Shown: positions 10,268 to 21,655, counted from the stretch's first letter. The stretch: DNA of 64,000 nucleotides from Hymenopus coronatus (GCA_030762935.1 CM060899.1:58144501-58208500), one strand, 5' to 3'. Translations and numbers: made by a program. The notes: generated by a model not told the origin, from the letters alone.

Positions 10268-11062
10268 CGAGATTTTACAGTGCTTATTGGAAATGCATGT
10301 GTTCTTCTATTTGGCAGTGCCGTGCCATCACTCTGTATCCTCTAGAGATTATGTCAGTCACCTTGCAAATCGGTCTTTCACTTAATGGATGTACCCACCA
10401 TCTGCGTCTAGATTTCTTGCCTCTCATAAATCGTAAGGCGCAAAGAGATAATTCACATTCCATTAAATGTACAGCACTTTCTGCAGTCTTCATGCTTGCA
10501 CTATTTTCAAAATGCCGCGAGCGACAGCTATGTGTATGTAATTTTTATAACATATAATTATGTTCATTTATAAAAAATTGAGTGAATTTTCTTATATGGT
10601 ATTGTTGGTTATGTTACTAAATTTGAAACTTGCGGAGCACTTGGAAGATATTTGCATGCAATTAACAGATCTAGAAACCCCTGTCAACTTCTTGTGTTAC
10701 GCTTACGACAGCATTGTGAATTCGTTGGGTGGAAGGTAGATATCAAGTCAGCTGTCAGCTTATACAACTTAATTTTTTTTTCTCACCATATAGGAGACAA
10801 AGTCAAAACAGGGTGTTTTTGTTTTCGATATATATATATTCTGTATAAACAATCACAGCTCAGTCTGCGACATCTATGTGATAATGGACCCTTATCAGTG
10901 GAGCCAACAATTTTGTCATAAATGCGCTTTCCGATAGAGACACAGAATTAGTAATGTGAATCTAAATTCGAAATTGTAGGTGGCAAAAGCTTCGAGCTAA
11001 GGGTGACCAAACCCCCCAACCCCTTCCAGTGGATCTAAGATAAGTTAGATATTCGTAATACT
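10268..11062. other. no recognised feature
   Basis: Several overlapping short frames on both strands at 10110-10560 cannot be tied to a protein family. Nothing else was recognised. Confidence 0.4.
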
Positions 11063-11245
11063 GGCTCAGACGTTTCGTCTCGGACTGGCATTTAAGAGTC
11101 CTGGTTCGGTCCTCCTTGACCATGCACTCTGGCCCTGGGCTTTTCGTGGTTTTCCTGGAGCCACTTAGGCAAATACTGGGGTGCTGTAAATCTACCACGG
11201 TTTCTTTACCGTCATTTCATTTCCCTTTTACATCTTTCGGGTCGG
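11063..11245 (+). mobile_element. SINE-E, plus
   Basis: A tRNA-like head (ctggctcagacgtttcgtct, B box near gtcctggttcggtcctcc) is followed by ttttcgtggttttcctggag and gcaaatactggggtg. The same body occurs inverted at 42430-42608. Confidence 0.55.
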
Positions 11246-11654
11246 AGCAGGAGGCTTTGCAGGCAGATGACACGATTGCTTGTTCCGAGTGAAACTCTCT
11301 TCCCCTAGTTGCGCTAGTTCAGGCTAGGTGCTGTTGTAGGGACCTCCTTCCGGCCTCCCGGCGCTTGTAGGGCTTCCGTGGCACGCCAGGGCTGCCATCT
11401 ACTGAACGTTTGGGACTTCCGAGCGTCGCTGTGCTTAGCTCCGTCATTTCCTATGTATTGGCCCCCGAGTTTCCCCTCCTCTCATCCCCTCCCCGGGGAG
11501 CAGTAGGCTGCAATAGACCAATACTTGATCGCAGTTGCCGAGGTGTACCCCGACGTTAACATGCTCTAACCTCTAACTGGTAACAGTCATTTTGGCGTTC
11601 TTCTCAGAATAGCTTAAAAATAAAATAAACACACATATAAATACCCACATTTTT
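11246..11654. other. GC-rich stretch, unidentified
   Basis: The segment at about 11290-11570 is clearly richer in G+C and CpG than the window average. No protein or repeat family was recognised. Confidence 0.4.
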
Positions 11655-11755
11655 AAAATATACGAACATTTTGTATAGAGAAGGTATTGCACTCCATCCA
11701 AAAATTCAATACCAAGATTTCACTGGAAATATGTGTTTTAGGGTCTTGGTATTTT
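11655..11755 (-). repeat. R1 terminal ~100 bp, minus
   Basis: Holds tatagagaaggtattgcact, the aaaattcaataccaagattt block and gtgttttagggtc, that is, the last ~100 bp of R1 only. Confidence 0.75.
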
Positions 11756-12196
11756 TAGTGGAAGTATTAAAATACTGGATAATACGGCTATCGTTTTCGT
11801 GCATGTATTCATTTGCAGTATTAGAAATACAACAAAATATCCCTGTTGCGCCATATTTGTAAACATTGTCGAACAAGAACTGCAGTTTTGATTGCTCTGA
11901 AAATGGCATTCACAAGGACAAGTATATTTAATGCAAATATGAGTTTGATTTCAAATGTATTTTACTATATTTGAAAACATATTACTGGTGTTTTGGGGGG
12001 GTTTCTTCACTGTCAGAGTTTTAGTGCATTTTTCTCACTTTTACTGCTCTGAGTTGCTTGAGACATGAGTTTTTAATGTATTAAGATTCAAAGAGACTTA
12101 AAATTTACTTAGAGAAGAACCAAAATTTAAGTGGGGATTTGGATGTTGTATACATTAACGAAAAACAGTAAAATGGTGAACAATTATTGCTATAGG
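11756..12196. other. no recognised feature
   Basis: AT-rich, nothing recognised. Confidence 0.4.
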
Positions 12197-12413
12197 TCGC
12201 CTGGGTAGCGTGTCTGTCTCATGTTCAACAGGTCGTGAGTTCGAATCTTGCTTAGGGTGAGTTACCCGGATAAGATTTTTTCGGGGTTTTCCCTTATCCT
12301 GAGAAGACAAGTGTCGAGTAACTTTAAGCTCCATGGACCCCGAGATAATTTGAGCACCATTTCACCAATTCTTTCATCGTCCGATACGACCAACCAGCTT
12401 AAAGGACGTTAAG

Positions 12414-12414
<1 letters not shown>
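12197..12414 (+). mobile_element. SINE-C, plus, full length
   Basis: Head tcgcctgggtagcgtgtctg with B-box region ggtcgtgagttcgaatctt, then a body with gggtgagttacccggata, and a tail with catcgtccgatacgaccaac. An (AT)n tract follows at once, acting as the 3' simple-repeat end. Confidence 0.8.

Positions 12415-12415
<1 letters not shown>

Positions 12416-12473
<58 letters not shown>
12416..12473. repeat. (AT)n microsatellite
   Basis: An uninterrupted AT dinucleotide run directly 3' of SINE-C. Confidence 0.95.
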
Positions 12474-12474
<1 letters not shown>

Positions 12475-12503
12475 CTATGTATTATAATAGATTTTTGGAG
12501 GAG

Positions 12504-12789
12504 TTTTTTATTTATTTATGGACGCTCTTTAGCTGCTGTGGTTCTCAGCGCCCCATTCTATACAGGGCGTGAAAGACCACTTAATTTTGCTCAGGGGCCT
12601 CTTTTTCAGGCTTGATGTTTTACGTGCCGCAAATATATGACACGGGACCAACGACTTTACTTCCCTTCCGAAGGAAGCCATGCTAAGGGTTTTTACGCAC
12701 CCGAAAAAATCTATCGTCCTCCGCCGGGTTTGAATCAGCGACCTTGGGTATACGAATTTAGCATATTAACCATTACACCACGTAGGGCA
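12504..12789 (-). mobile_element. SINE-B, minus, full length
   Basis: The tail begins ttatttatggacgctcttta, the internal palindrome lies in cccttccgaaggaagcc, and the head on the minus strand has the GTGGTGTAATGGTTAA A box and a mutated B box (ctgattcaaacccgg). Confidence 0.85.
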
Positions 12790-12930
12790 ACTTGGAGAAG
12801 GAAGGAACATGAAATGTGGGGATTTCAAAATAATAATGGAAGAAAGTAATTGACATGCTAAATTCAGCCTTATGGAACTGGAATCTCACCAATAGAAACA
12901 AAAGCATAACGTTATAATACACCTATTATA

Positions 12931-13413
12931 CTGGTGACCAGCATGGAGCAGAACAAATTTAACGGCTTAGTCGGACGGCGGTGGAGCCGAGGCTTCAGTG
13001 TGGGTTGAACTCTTGCAAACGTAGTTCATGTTAGTTGACTCAATACGGCGCGTATTAAGTGCCGGTACTAGTATTCTGTCTCCAAAAGTATTCGTCTATA
13101 ATTCATAATGGCGCATGTAATCTGCGAGTGGCCCTCGCGTTCCCCTGATTTAACCCCCGTCAAATTTTAATCTCTCAGAGGAAACTGCAGCGAGTAATGG
13201 ACAATTTCTTAACAGGAGCCAGAAATGCTTGAAAAACGAAGGGAGGTGTTTCCAAAATCTTCTGGCTTGATATATGTTAAGTGTTTACCTACATTTTGAT
13301 TCTTTGTTAGAATAACTTGCGCAACAAATCGTAGCATATTTACTGCGGACTTAGCAACACCGCCGGCCGGCTAAGAGTCGCGAAACCTGTTCTGCTCTAT
13401 ACTGATCACCCAG
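12931..13413 (-). mobile_element. decayed Tc1/mariner-like element with long terminal inverted repeats
   Basis: The left end ctggtgaccagcatggagca (12931) is inverted at the right end, which reads tgctctatactgatcacc then cag ending at 13413. Similarity between arms extends inward about 70 bp (gcagaaca, cggcggtg blocks) with gaps. TA flanks both ends (12929-12930 and 13414-13415). An internal plus-strand segment at 13126-13170 encodes EWPSRSPDLTPVKF, resembling the third catalytic aspartate region of Tc1/mariner-like DDE transposases, followed by a stop. The remaining 480 bp are too short and broken for activity. The strand of the original gene is plus for this motif; the element strand is otherwise undefined. 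Confidence 0.65.
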
Positions 13414-13742
13414 TAGTGTACTATTATACTTAGCGGAAATAAGTACTATGAATGATGAATACGTGGAAAAATGAAATGCGCTGATATTTGTGTTTTAAAA
13501 AGTTATTTATGAAATTAAGAAAGGAGAGAGTAGTTATTTACTCAATTTGTGATTGAAGTGGGATTATCTTACGGGTGGAAACTTTTTCATTACTATAAAA
13601 TATACTATTTTCCACAAGTTTAACAAACATTCACAATACACAGTTTTGCGAACTTTTATCAGCATAAAAAAATTCAACAGCATTCATAGTAGAGAACTGT
13701 ACCGGAAGAACCCGATCTAACGAAGAAAGCGCATAATTTTGG
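13414..13742. other. no recognised feature
   Basis: AT-rich, nothing recognised. Confidence 0.4.
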
Positions 13743-14040
13743 GAAAAAAAACCGTCTTTATTTCTCTAAATAATCTCCTTTCAGCTTAATACACTTTTCC
13801 CAGCAATGTTCAATAGCTTTGATACCTTGTTTATGGTGAGAACTATCGAGGTCTGCAAAATAGCCATCACTGCACTCTTCATTGTTGGCAAATCTTCTAC
13901 CACCGAGCCATTTCTTCGAGGTTTGGAAACGGAAAATAATCAGAGGGGGCTAAATCTGGCGAATATGGTACATGAGGAAGCAATTCAAACTTTAACTTAT
14001 TGGTTTTGGCCATGGCGATAATGGACGTGTGAACTGACAT
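13743..14040 (-). pseudogene. mariner transposase C-terminus
   Basis: On the minus strand the sequence reads from the second catalytic aspartate (QDNMSVH, about 14030) through ELLPHVPYSPDLAPSDYF to PNL. A one-base frameshift follows, then KKWLGGRRF, NEECSDGYFADLD and a normal C-terminal end with its stop at 13758-13760. The two aspartates are separated by 34 residues (DD34D), which identifies the mariner family. The N-terminal two thirds are missing. A short poly-A/T tract lies at the 3' border. It is inactive because of truncation and the frameshift. Confidence 0.85.
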
Positions 14041-14389
14041 ATTGTCTTGTTAAGTAAATAAATACATAAATAAAATCTGCAATACTCCATCCTGCCACCT
14101 AGTTACCTATACCGGTACGTATATCTTTATTAAACCTTCACCATATACAAACATTATAACTTTACAGATATATATTTAAAATTAATAAAATAGAAAATGT
14201 ATATTATATTATAACAATGTATAATCATTTTAATACTAAATAACTATTGACTAAAAAATAAAAACAACTGTATATTGGAAACCAGTAAAATGGGTAGCTG
14301 GAAACCAGCTTCCCCTAATTATCTACCATTTTATCGCTATGTTTAAAAAAGAAAAGAAACATCAAACTAAGGGAAACGAGAAAACATTA
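14041..14389. other. no recognised feature
   Basis: AT-rich, nothing recognised. Confidence 0.4.
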
Positions 14390-14503
14390 ACAAGCACACA
14401 AACGCCCATGCCCAAGGCGGGGCTCAAACCCACGATCCCGTGCGCCACGAAGCACCAAAGCTAGGCACTTGAGTGAGCGCGACCAAGGGACCGCCATAAG
14501 ATA
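14390..14503 (-). mobile_element. SINE-D, minus
   Basis: Shares ccaaggcggggctcaaaccc, cgatcccgtgcgccacgaag and gcgcgaccaagggacc (plus strand) with 8940-9076. The B box is intact on the minus strand. Confidence 0.6.
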
Positions 14504-14537
14504 AAAGGAGAATTACTTGGAAAAAATATTATCATAC

Positions 14538-14612
14538 AGAAGATGGGAATCGAACCGGTACTTTGGGTTTCAAATCATTGACTTTAACCACTCGGCTATA
14601 TTGCAGGTATAA
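14538..14612 (-). tRNA. tRNA-Ser(UGA)-like relic
   Basis: On the minus strand the A box AGCCGAGTGGTTAAAG, a loop with ATTTGAAACCC (TGA at the anticodon position) and the B box GGTTCGATTCCC stand in tRNA order. The variable arm is too short for a nuclear Ser tRNA and the acceptor stem does not pair well. It is more likely a SINE head or pseudo-tRNA than a gene. Confidence 0.4.
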
Positions 14613-16430
14613 GCATCTCCTTTAAGCGAAACACGAATGAGAATTTTCCTTATTTATTGTCAGTCGTGATTCTGTACCTAGGAATAGCAACAATTGTGCG
14701 GATGAATGTTCCTATTAGTCTACCTACCAGTTCTGCAACAATCGGGGAGTCTAGTTCGTCCGATCATCGCTAGGTAGCAGCATCGGCAGCCACTCGTGGA
14801 CACTGCTACAAGAAATTGTATTTAGTCTGCCGCGCGTTTTCTTCGCGAGTGGGTTATGTTTGGTTGACGATCTTCGTAAATACCATACGGTCGGCGTGTT
14901 TGTTTTGTGACTAAGTTAGAGGGGTTGGTCGAATATACCCTTAGCTGCCGCTGCGAATAATTACCCCATCTCTGTTTAATAAAGAAGTTTCCGACAGCGC
15001 CTTGCAGTGGAAATTTATCCTGTGAATTTTAAGAATATTGTGCACATCCTGCCCTTTGCAAAAGTCAAATCACCCTGTTTCTTTCGAGAGTGTATTATAT
15101 GGTAAACTAAAAGTGAAAAATGCAGTGAAGTGTTTGTGTTTGTATGTGCAATGTATGGCTCTGGAGCTTCGCTTGACGTAGCAACAAGCTGAATTTTCTC
15201 TCGCTTCGCTTGAAAAACAAAAGGTAAACACAACTTTCATACGAATTCTCATTTCTTTTGGCGGCTACATACTGTAAATTTAAGGTATTTATTTATTATT
15301 TTACTACCTGAATGCTTATACATCATCTAAAGTGTTATAAATGATACTCGTGTACCTACCTTTTCTTAAATCACATTTTGGACATTTTACGTGTGAGCAT
15401 ATACTGAGAAAGAAAGAAATTGTTTTTTTTATTTATAGAAACCTTAATAATCATTGTTACTTTTAGTGTCTGATTGACCATACACATCATACATTTCAAT
15501 TCAAATAGCAATTACAATATCATCATACAACTCAATAAAATTCACCTTTCTTCTTTTTCATTTAGATTATTAAACCTTCATGGGTTTGATATTCTTAGTT
15601 AAATGTCTCAACATATAGTTGCTACCTATAATTTTCATTTGTTTTCATGAAGCAATACAAATTAATATTTCACCCTTTTGTTCCATTTAAGAAAATAGAC
15701 CTCACTTCACCTGTTAATAACGACATCGTGCCCTTTCTAAAAATCACCAGCCTTCATTTAACCGTACATATAAGAACACTCTTGTTGATGTTCCACAAAA
15801 TCCATTTCTGTTTCTTGAAACTCCGAGCTCCTTCATATCATATGCATTTTACATTTTTTATGAGAATCTTCTTTCTTAATTGCAGCATCCATTTTTCTTA
15901 TTGAAATTCGAGAAATTTACATCATTCATATTTTAAAAAAAAAAATTGTTCCTTTAAAAGTTTTGTTCATCATTCATGTACTCATACTTCGAAATAAACA
16001 CACGTATTAACCGCCGGAGCACCTAGAAAAAACAAAAATGAGAAGTTACACATAGATATTTATTTGTATGCTTAAAGCGAGTTCTTTGGCTTCCAGAATT
16101 TTTCGCGCCTTCCCTTAGTTTAGAATTCTATTAGCTCTGAGCCCTCAAAGCTTCAGAAAGTAGCAAATAGATGTTTTCGAAACAATTTTTAAATTTTTAG
16201 CTTATCAGAGGCCTTCTGTTCGTATAAGTTAAATGTTAAACTATTTCCTATCTGTGCCCAAGAATTTTATAAATAAATGCATACATTTTGAAAAAAAAAC
16301 CATGAAGAAAGCATATTTAATTATAAGGAATGAGCTTTTGCATGAATAATAAATTGGAACTTTGTGGTATAGATTACTGAATTGGAGGAACCTTATCCTA
16401 CTGAAGCCGAAATGTAGTGGTTTAATTTGT

Positions 16431-16434
<4 letters not shown>
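14613..16434. other. no recognised feature; locally CpG-rich 14690-14960
   Basis: The largest stretch without a recognised repeat. The part at 14690-14960 has several CpGs (ccgcgcgttttcttcgcgag) unlike its neighbours and could be promoter or exon sequence, but no protein similarity supports that. The rest is AT-rich. Confidence 0.4.
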
Positions 16435-16491
<57 letters not shown>

Positions 16492-16501
16492 TATATATAT
16501 A
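16435..16501. repeat. (AT)n microsatellite
   Basis: An AT run with one G interruption at about 16490. Confidence 0.95.
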
Positions 16502-16721
16502 CCTGAGTTTCTTCTGTTGAAAGTTCTAGATATCACTATTCTAAATACTTGGGGTTATTAATGTCAAAATTTAACTCATAAACACATAAAAACGTGCCTA
16601 CCTACTTTTAATTCAGGTTTTCCAACTTAGCCCTGGGGGTTATTTCTACAACCTCTTCAGCGTCAGCAAAGAAATGTAGTAAAGTTATATAGACACAAAT
16701 TTCTGTTCTTTCAAAATATCG

Positions 16722-16790
16722 AATGATACCGGAAGGTATCAACAAAACTGTTGAGGTCCCGGGTTCGGTTTCCGGCTGGGCCTGGCTATT
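16722..16790 (+). other. possible tRNA-derived head
   Basis: A B-box-like segment gtcccgggttcggtttccgg is preceded by weakly A-box-like sequence. It sits just upstream of the tandem duplication at 16792-17160. Confidence 0.3.
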
Positions 16791-16791
16791 T

Positions 16792-17160
16792 TACTTTAAC
16801 CAAAATTATTCCCTACCGCCCCACAGAGTCTGGAAGTAGGAATGTGTGTGTGTGTGTGTTGAAAATGAACTATTTAAACCCAACATAAAGAACCTACAGA
16901 CAACGAGTTGTTTCTAATGCAAAGCCCCCGATATTATCTTAAATGTTAAATGAAACAATAAAATTTTTCTTTAACCAGAATTATTCCCTAACCCTCCCCC
17001 TCACAGAGTCTGAAAGTAGGAATGTGAGAGTGAATATGTGTGTGTGTGTTTCAGGGGGGGGGAACCATTTAAACCCAACGTAAAGGACCTACAGACAACG
17101 AGTTGTTTCTAATGCAAAGCCCCCAATATTATCTTAGATGTTAAATGAAACAATAAAAAA
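16792..17160 (+). repeat. tandem duplication of about 180 bp
   Basis: Two adjacent units (about 16792-16966 and 16967-17160) share aattattccct, cacagagtctg, aagtaggaatgtg, a GT tract, aacctacagacaacgag and tgttaaatgaaacaataaaa. They differ by some substitutions and in their GT tracts. Confidence 0.85.
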
Positions 17161-17354
17161 ATAACGAGGTAAGGAGAACTTTCTGGGGGATATAAAATGC
17201 CATTTGATATCTAATAATAACTAATGACCAACATCATTAATTCCTATTTGACATAAACCACAATGATCGTATAAAATAATAATAATAATAATAATTTTTA
17301 CTGTTAGGAGCTAGTTAAAATAATTGATAAAAGATAAATAGGTATTATTAAAAA

Positions 17355-18208
17355 TCTGATGTGTTCCATTCACATTACGTTCTCTACATATTTGCAATAA
17401 ATTATTTTTAAAAAGCTTATGCTTATATTTACTTCCTGCTAATCGAGAAAAGAAGAAAACTAGCAGAAATAGTCTTATTACTTGCTTCCTTGTAAGTAGG
17501 AGCGAAATAAGGGAGTACCATAGGTTAAAGTGATAGTCAAAAGCTGGTTGCTATGTGACTGAAGTTCCTTTGTTTGTATGGACACGAGTTCACACACGTA
17601 TGAGAAAAATATAAATCTTTATAGCTTAAACTAAAAACAAGGAATATCCCAAAAGCAATCAACTCCTCGAAAAAAATGTATATAACATAAATTGTGTGTT
17701 TTAATGTGATTTACATTTTTTGAAGTTTTTGTCTCTCTCTTACGGTTTAGCACTCATGCAAAATTGCGTAAAATTAACTCAGAATAAAGTAGTCTTCAGA
17801 GGCTATTCCCAGGAAATTAAAAATATACATTTTATTTTTCAGGTAAATATCTTTAATATACGGTACTTTAATCAAAATCTTTAGAGGCATTTTTTAGAAA
17901 ATCAAAATTTTGAAAAAAAGTTCCATGTAAAGGGTAGTTTGGAGTGGGGGGATTTTTCTCAAAATCTTCGTGTCACATCCCCGGAAGATAATAAACTTAA
18001 ATACCAAGTTTGGTATTTTACCGATTTTTCGTTTTTGAGTTATCGTGTTCACAGACACACACACACACACGGACCTTTTTCTGAAAATAATTTTTTTGGA
18101 ACAGGGGACCCTAAAACATATATTTCCGGTGAAATCTCGGGATCGAATTTTTTGGTGGAGTGCAATACATTCTCTATACACTATGTACATAGTGCGTATA
18201 GAGAGAGT
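17355..18208 (+). repeat. R1 copy, plus, complete
   Basis: Complete unit from tctgatgtgttcc to the terminal palindrome ctctatacactatgtacata followed by gtgcgtatagag. The distal 15 bp (18194-18208) are duplicated after the adjoining SINE-B, at 18445-18459. Confidence 0.9.
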
Positions 18209-18444
18209 CGCCCTCCGTGGTGTAATGGTTACCATGCTGACTTCATATACCCAAGGTTGCGGGTTAGCATGACTTCCTTCGGAAGGGAAGTCCCGTGTCG
18301 TAGATTTACGGCACGTAAAAGAACCTCAAGCCTGATAAGAGAGGCCTCTGAGCAAAATTAAGCGATCTTTCACGCCCAATATAGAATGGGACGCTGAGAA
18401 CCACAGCAGTTAAAGAGCGTCCATAAATAACACGCCATTTTTTT
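18209..18444 (+). mobile_element. SINE-B, plus, inserted at the R1 end
   Basis: Head ccctccgtggtgtaatggtt, an internal deletion removing the B box and adjacent sequence (gggttagcatgacttcc), then the normal tail. It is flanked by a decayed 15-bp duplication gcgtatagagagagt / gcgtatggtgaaagt (18194-18208 and 18445-18459, 12 of 15 identical). The insertion hit the terminal palindrome of an R1 copy. Confidence 0.85.
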
Positions 18445-18468
18445 GCGTATGGTGAAAGTAAAAAAAAT

Positions 18469-19283
18469 TCTGACGTGTTACACTCACATGACTTTCTCTA
18501 GCCATTCTATTAACTTCTTACATAAGATTATTCTTCTTTCTGCACCTTGTTAATCGAGGTATTCCGCACAATGTTCTTATTACTTAGTTCCCTATAAGTA
18601 GGAAGAAAATAAGGCTAAATCGATAGACAAATGTTTTAAAAGCTGTCGTTATGCAATTGTCATTACAAATGGCTTCTTTACTTGGCCAGGAGTAGAACAA
18701 AAGAAAAACGGACACTCCCGTCTGAGAAAAGTATTAGTACTTCACAACTGAAACCAATAACAATGAATACCTCGAAAACGGTAAGCTCCACGAAAAAAAT
18801 GTATATGATGTAAATTGTGTATTTTAACAAGGCCTACATTTTTTGTACAGTAAGTTTTTGTCTATCTCTTACGGTTTATTAGTTATGCCAAATTAAGCAA
18901 AATTCATCCAGAATAAACAGGTCTTTAGAGCTATTCCCAGAAAATTCAAGATATACACTTTATTTGTCAGGTAACTATCTTTAATATACGATATTTTAAT
19001 CAAAATCGTTAGAGCCATTTTTTAGAAAATCAAAATTTTCGAAAAAAGTTCCATGTAAAGAGAAGTTTGGAGTGGGGGGATTTTTCTCAAAATTTTCGTG
19101 TCACATCCCCGGAAGATACTAAACTTAAATACCAAGTGTGGTAGTTTTACCGACTTTTCGTTTTTGAGTTATCGTGTTCACAGACACACGGACACACACA
19201 CGGACCTTTTTCTGAAAATACTTTTTTGGTGGAGTGAAATGCATTCTCTTTACACTATGTACATAGTGCGTATAGAGAAAGTA
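18469..19283 (+). repeat. R1 copy, plus, complete
   Basis: Follows the SINE-B duplication with only an A-run between, so it was originally the next head-to-tail R1 unit. The ggattcagg block before the terminal region is shortened (about 19228). Confidence 0.9.
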
Positions 19284-19796
19284 AAAATAAAAACTAATAC
19301 ACTTTTATACTGTAAACAAATTATTTTCAACAATTGCTTTCCGCAATTCTTCTTTGGTTTTTCGTCTGTGTTTTAAGCCCTGCTGAAGCTGGAAGTTATT
19401 TATGGATTCATTAATACATTTGTGTTTAGTTCTATTCACCCTTTCACGACGTAATTTGACGAATTGTGGTAAATACTTCAAAAGAACTATACATATTGAA
19501 ATGAGCTCACAATCTAGAACTTAACACACGTGTTCTGATTCAATTAACCAGCATACCAGTCTTCACTTCATACAATGCTTGCTTACCTGTCCAATTTGGG
19601 GCGCAGCTGCTGCGTCCAGATTCATTGGCCACAGGTGTTGCAAAATGGTTTTACGACTCGCATTGAATGGCCCCTGGTATGTACGCAGTTCTTTTTTAAT
19701 AAACTGAGATTCAGTACGTTCAGGCTCATTCCCGTTTTCGAGTCAACTTTGTGCCCGGAGCAGTGTATTTCTCCTTGGAAGAACAGCTGCAAGTCC
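19284..19796. other. unidentified insertion between R1 units
   Basis: About 510 bp with no recognised family, somewhat GC-richer at 19590-19680. It separates R1 arrays. Confidence 0.4.
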
Positions 19797-19797
19797 T

Positions 19798-20533
19798 CCA
19801 TAGGTTAAAGTGATAGTCAAAAGCCGGTTGCTATGTAACTGAAGTTCCCTTGTTTATATTAACAGGAGTTGACAAATTCCTTTATGAAAAAAGTAAGGTT
19901 TTCAAAGCTAAAACCAAAAACAGCGAATATCTCAAAAACGATCAACTCTACGAACATAAATTGTGTGTTATAACGTGCTCTACATTTTTTTGTGTGGTAC
20001 GTTTTTGACCATCTCTTACGGTTTAGCAGTTATGCAAAACTCTGTAAATGTCATTCAGAATAAAATAGTCTTCAGAGGCTATTCCCAGAAAATTCAAGAT
20101 ATACATTTTATTTGGCAAGTAAATATCAAAATCGTTAGAGCCGTTTTTAAGAAAATCAAACTTTTCGAATTTTTTTCCATGTAAAGGGTAGTTTGTGGTG
20201 GGGGGATTTTCAGGCCGCGCCGTGGCCGAATGGTGCCATAAGTAGTTAAAGCGGGCGTTAAACACTACAAAAAAGGGGGGCATTTTCTTGAAAATGTTCT
20301 TGTCGCATCCTTGGAAGATACCAAACTTAAATACCGAGTTTGGTTTTTAACGGTCTTTTCGTTTTTGAGCTATGCTGCCCACAGTCACGCACGGACATTT
20401 TTCTAAAAGTGCTATTTTTGGATTCAATGGGTCTCAAAGTATGTATTTCCGGTGAAATCTTGGCATCGAATTTTTGGGTGCAGTAAATTCCTTCTCTATA
20501 CACTATGTACATAGTACGTATATAGAGAAAGTA
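19798..20533 (+). repeat. R1 copy, plus, 5'-truncated
   Basis: Starts inside the unit at ccataggttaaagtgatagt and runs to the terminal palindrome. It is interrupted by a 62-bp deleted SINE-A at 20213-20274. Confidence 0.85.
20213..20274 (+). mobile_element. SINE-A with internal deletion (head joined to tail)
   Basis: The first 17 bp of SINE-A (ggccgcgccgtggccga) are joined directly to the tail (atggtgccataagtagtta, then gcgggcgttaaacactac and A-run). B box and core are missing. R1 sequence continues on both sides. Confidence 0.8.
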
Positions 20534-20538
20534 AAAGG

Positions 20539-21361
20539 TCTTCTGTGTTCCATTCACATGACTTTCTCTAGATCTCTGTAAAATAATATTGTTAAAAGGC
20601 TTATTCTTCTATCTGCTTCATGCTGATCGAGATAAACATTAGCAGAAATGCGTTCTTGTAGGTAGAAGGGAAACGACAGTCAAATTTTTTAAAAGCTAGT
20701 TTCCATGTGGTTGAAATCCGTTTCTATGTGTTGCCAGGAGTTTATAAATTTCCCTGTGAGAAAGGTTCAAGTATTTTAAATCTAAAACAAATAACAAGGA
20801 ATATCTCAGAAATGAACAACATGAAAAAAATATATATGACACAAATTATGTGTTTTAACGAGATCTACAGATTTTGTGTAGTAAGTTTTTATCCATCTCT
20901 TACGGTTTACTAGTTATGCAAAATCCAGCAAAATTCCTCCAGAATAAAGAGATCTTCAGAGGCTATTCCCAGAAAATTCAAGATATAAATTTTATTTGTC
21001 GTGTAAATATCTATAATATAAGGTATTTTAGTCAAAATGTTAGAGTCATGTTTGAGAAAATAAAAAAAATTGCAAACTTTTCAGTTTAAAGGGTAGTTGG
21101 GGTAGAAGGATTTTCTTCAAAATATTCGTGTCGCATCCCTGGAAGGATTTAAACTTATATACCAAGTTTGGTATTTTAACGAATTTTCGTTTTTTAATTA
21201 TCGAGTTCACAGACACACACACACGCAAACCTTTTTCAAAATGTATTTTTTGCATCAGGAGATCGTAAAAAACGTCTATTTCCAGTGAAATCTCGATATA
21301 GAATTTTAGGGTGGAATACAATACCTTCTCTACACTATGTACATAGTACGTAGAGAAAGTA
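20539..21361 (+). repeat. R1 copy, plus, complete
   Basis: Joined to the previous unit by the usual short A-rich junction. Terminal palindrome shortened to ctctacactatgtacatagt followed by acgtagag. Confidence 0.9.
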
Positions 21362-21365
21362 AAAA

Positions 21366-21655
21366 TCTGATGCGTCCCATTCACAACACTTTTCCAATCT
21401 ATTCTGCAACAAAATATTCTTATAAAAGCTTATTCTTTGCTCTACGTCATGCTAATCAAGATAAAAATTAAAAGAAACGGTCTTATTATTTAGTTCCTTG
21501 TAAGTAGGAGGGAAATGTGGGAGGGAATTCAGTGATAGTCAAATCTTTTAAAAACTGGTCGCTCTGTAATTGACATTTGCTTTTCTTTCTTGGTCAGCAC
21601 TAAATAAAAGAAAATAGAGTGACGACTCCTGTTGAAAAAATACTTAAACTCTTCT
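21366..21655 (+). repeat. R1 5' piece, plus
   Basis: The first ~290 bp of a unit (tctgatgcgtcccattcac onward). It meets an inverted piece at about 21655. Confidence 0.8.

Noticed and set aside
14538..14612. Functional tRNA-Ser gene
   Set aside because: Acceptor and variable arms do not fit a nuclear Ser tRNA and no terminator-like T-run follows; kept only as a tRNA-like relic.
17355..18208. R1 as a canonical Helitron
   Set aside because: Terminal hairpin and tandem arrays fit, but the CTRR 3' end is absent and some copies have long inverted arms; left as an open hypothesis.
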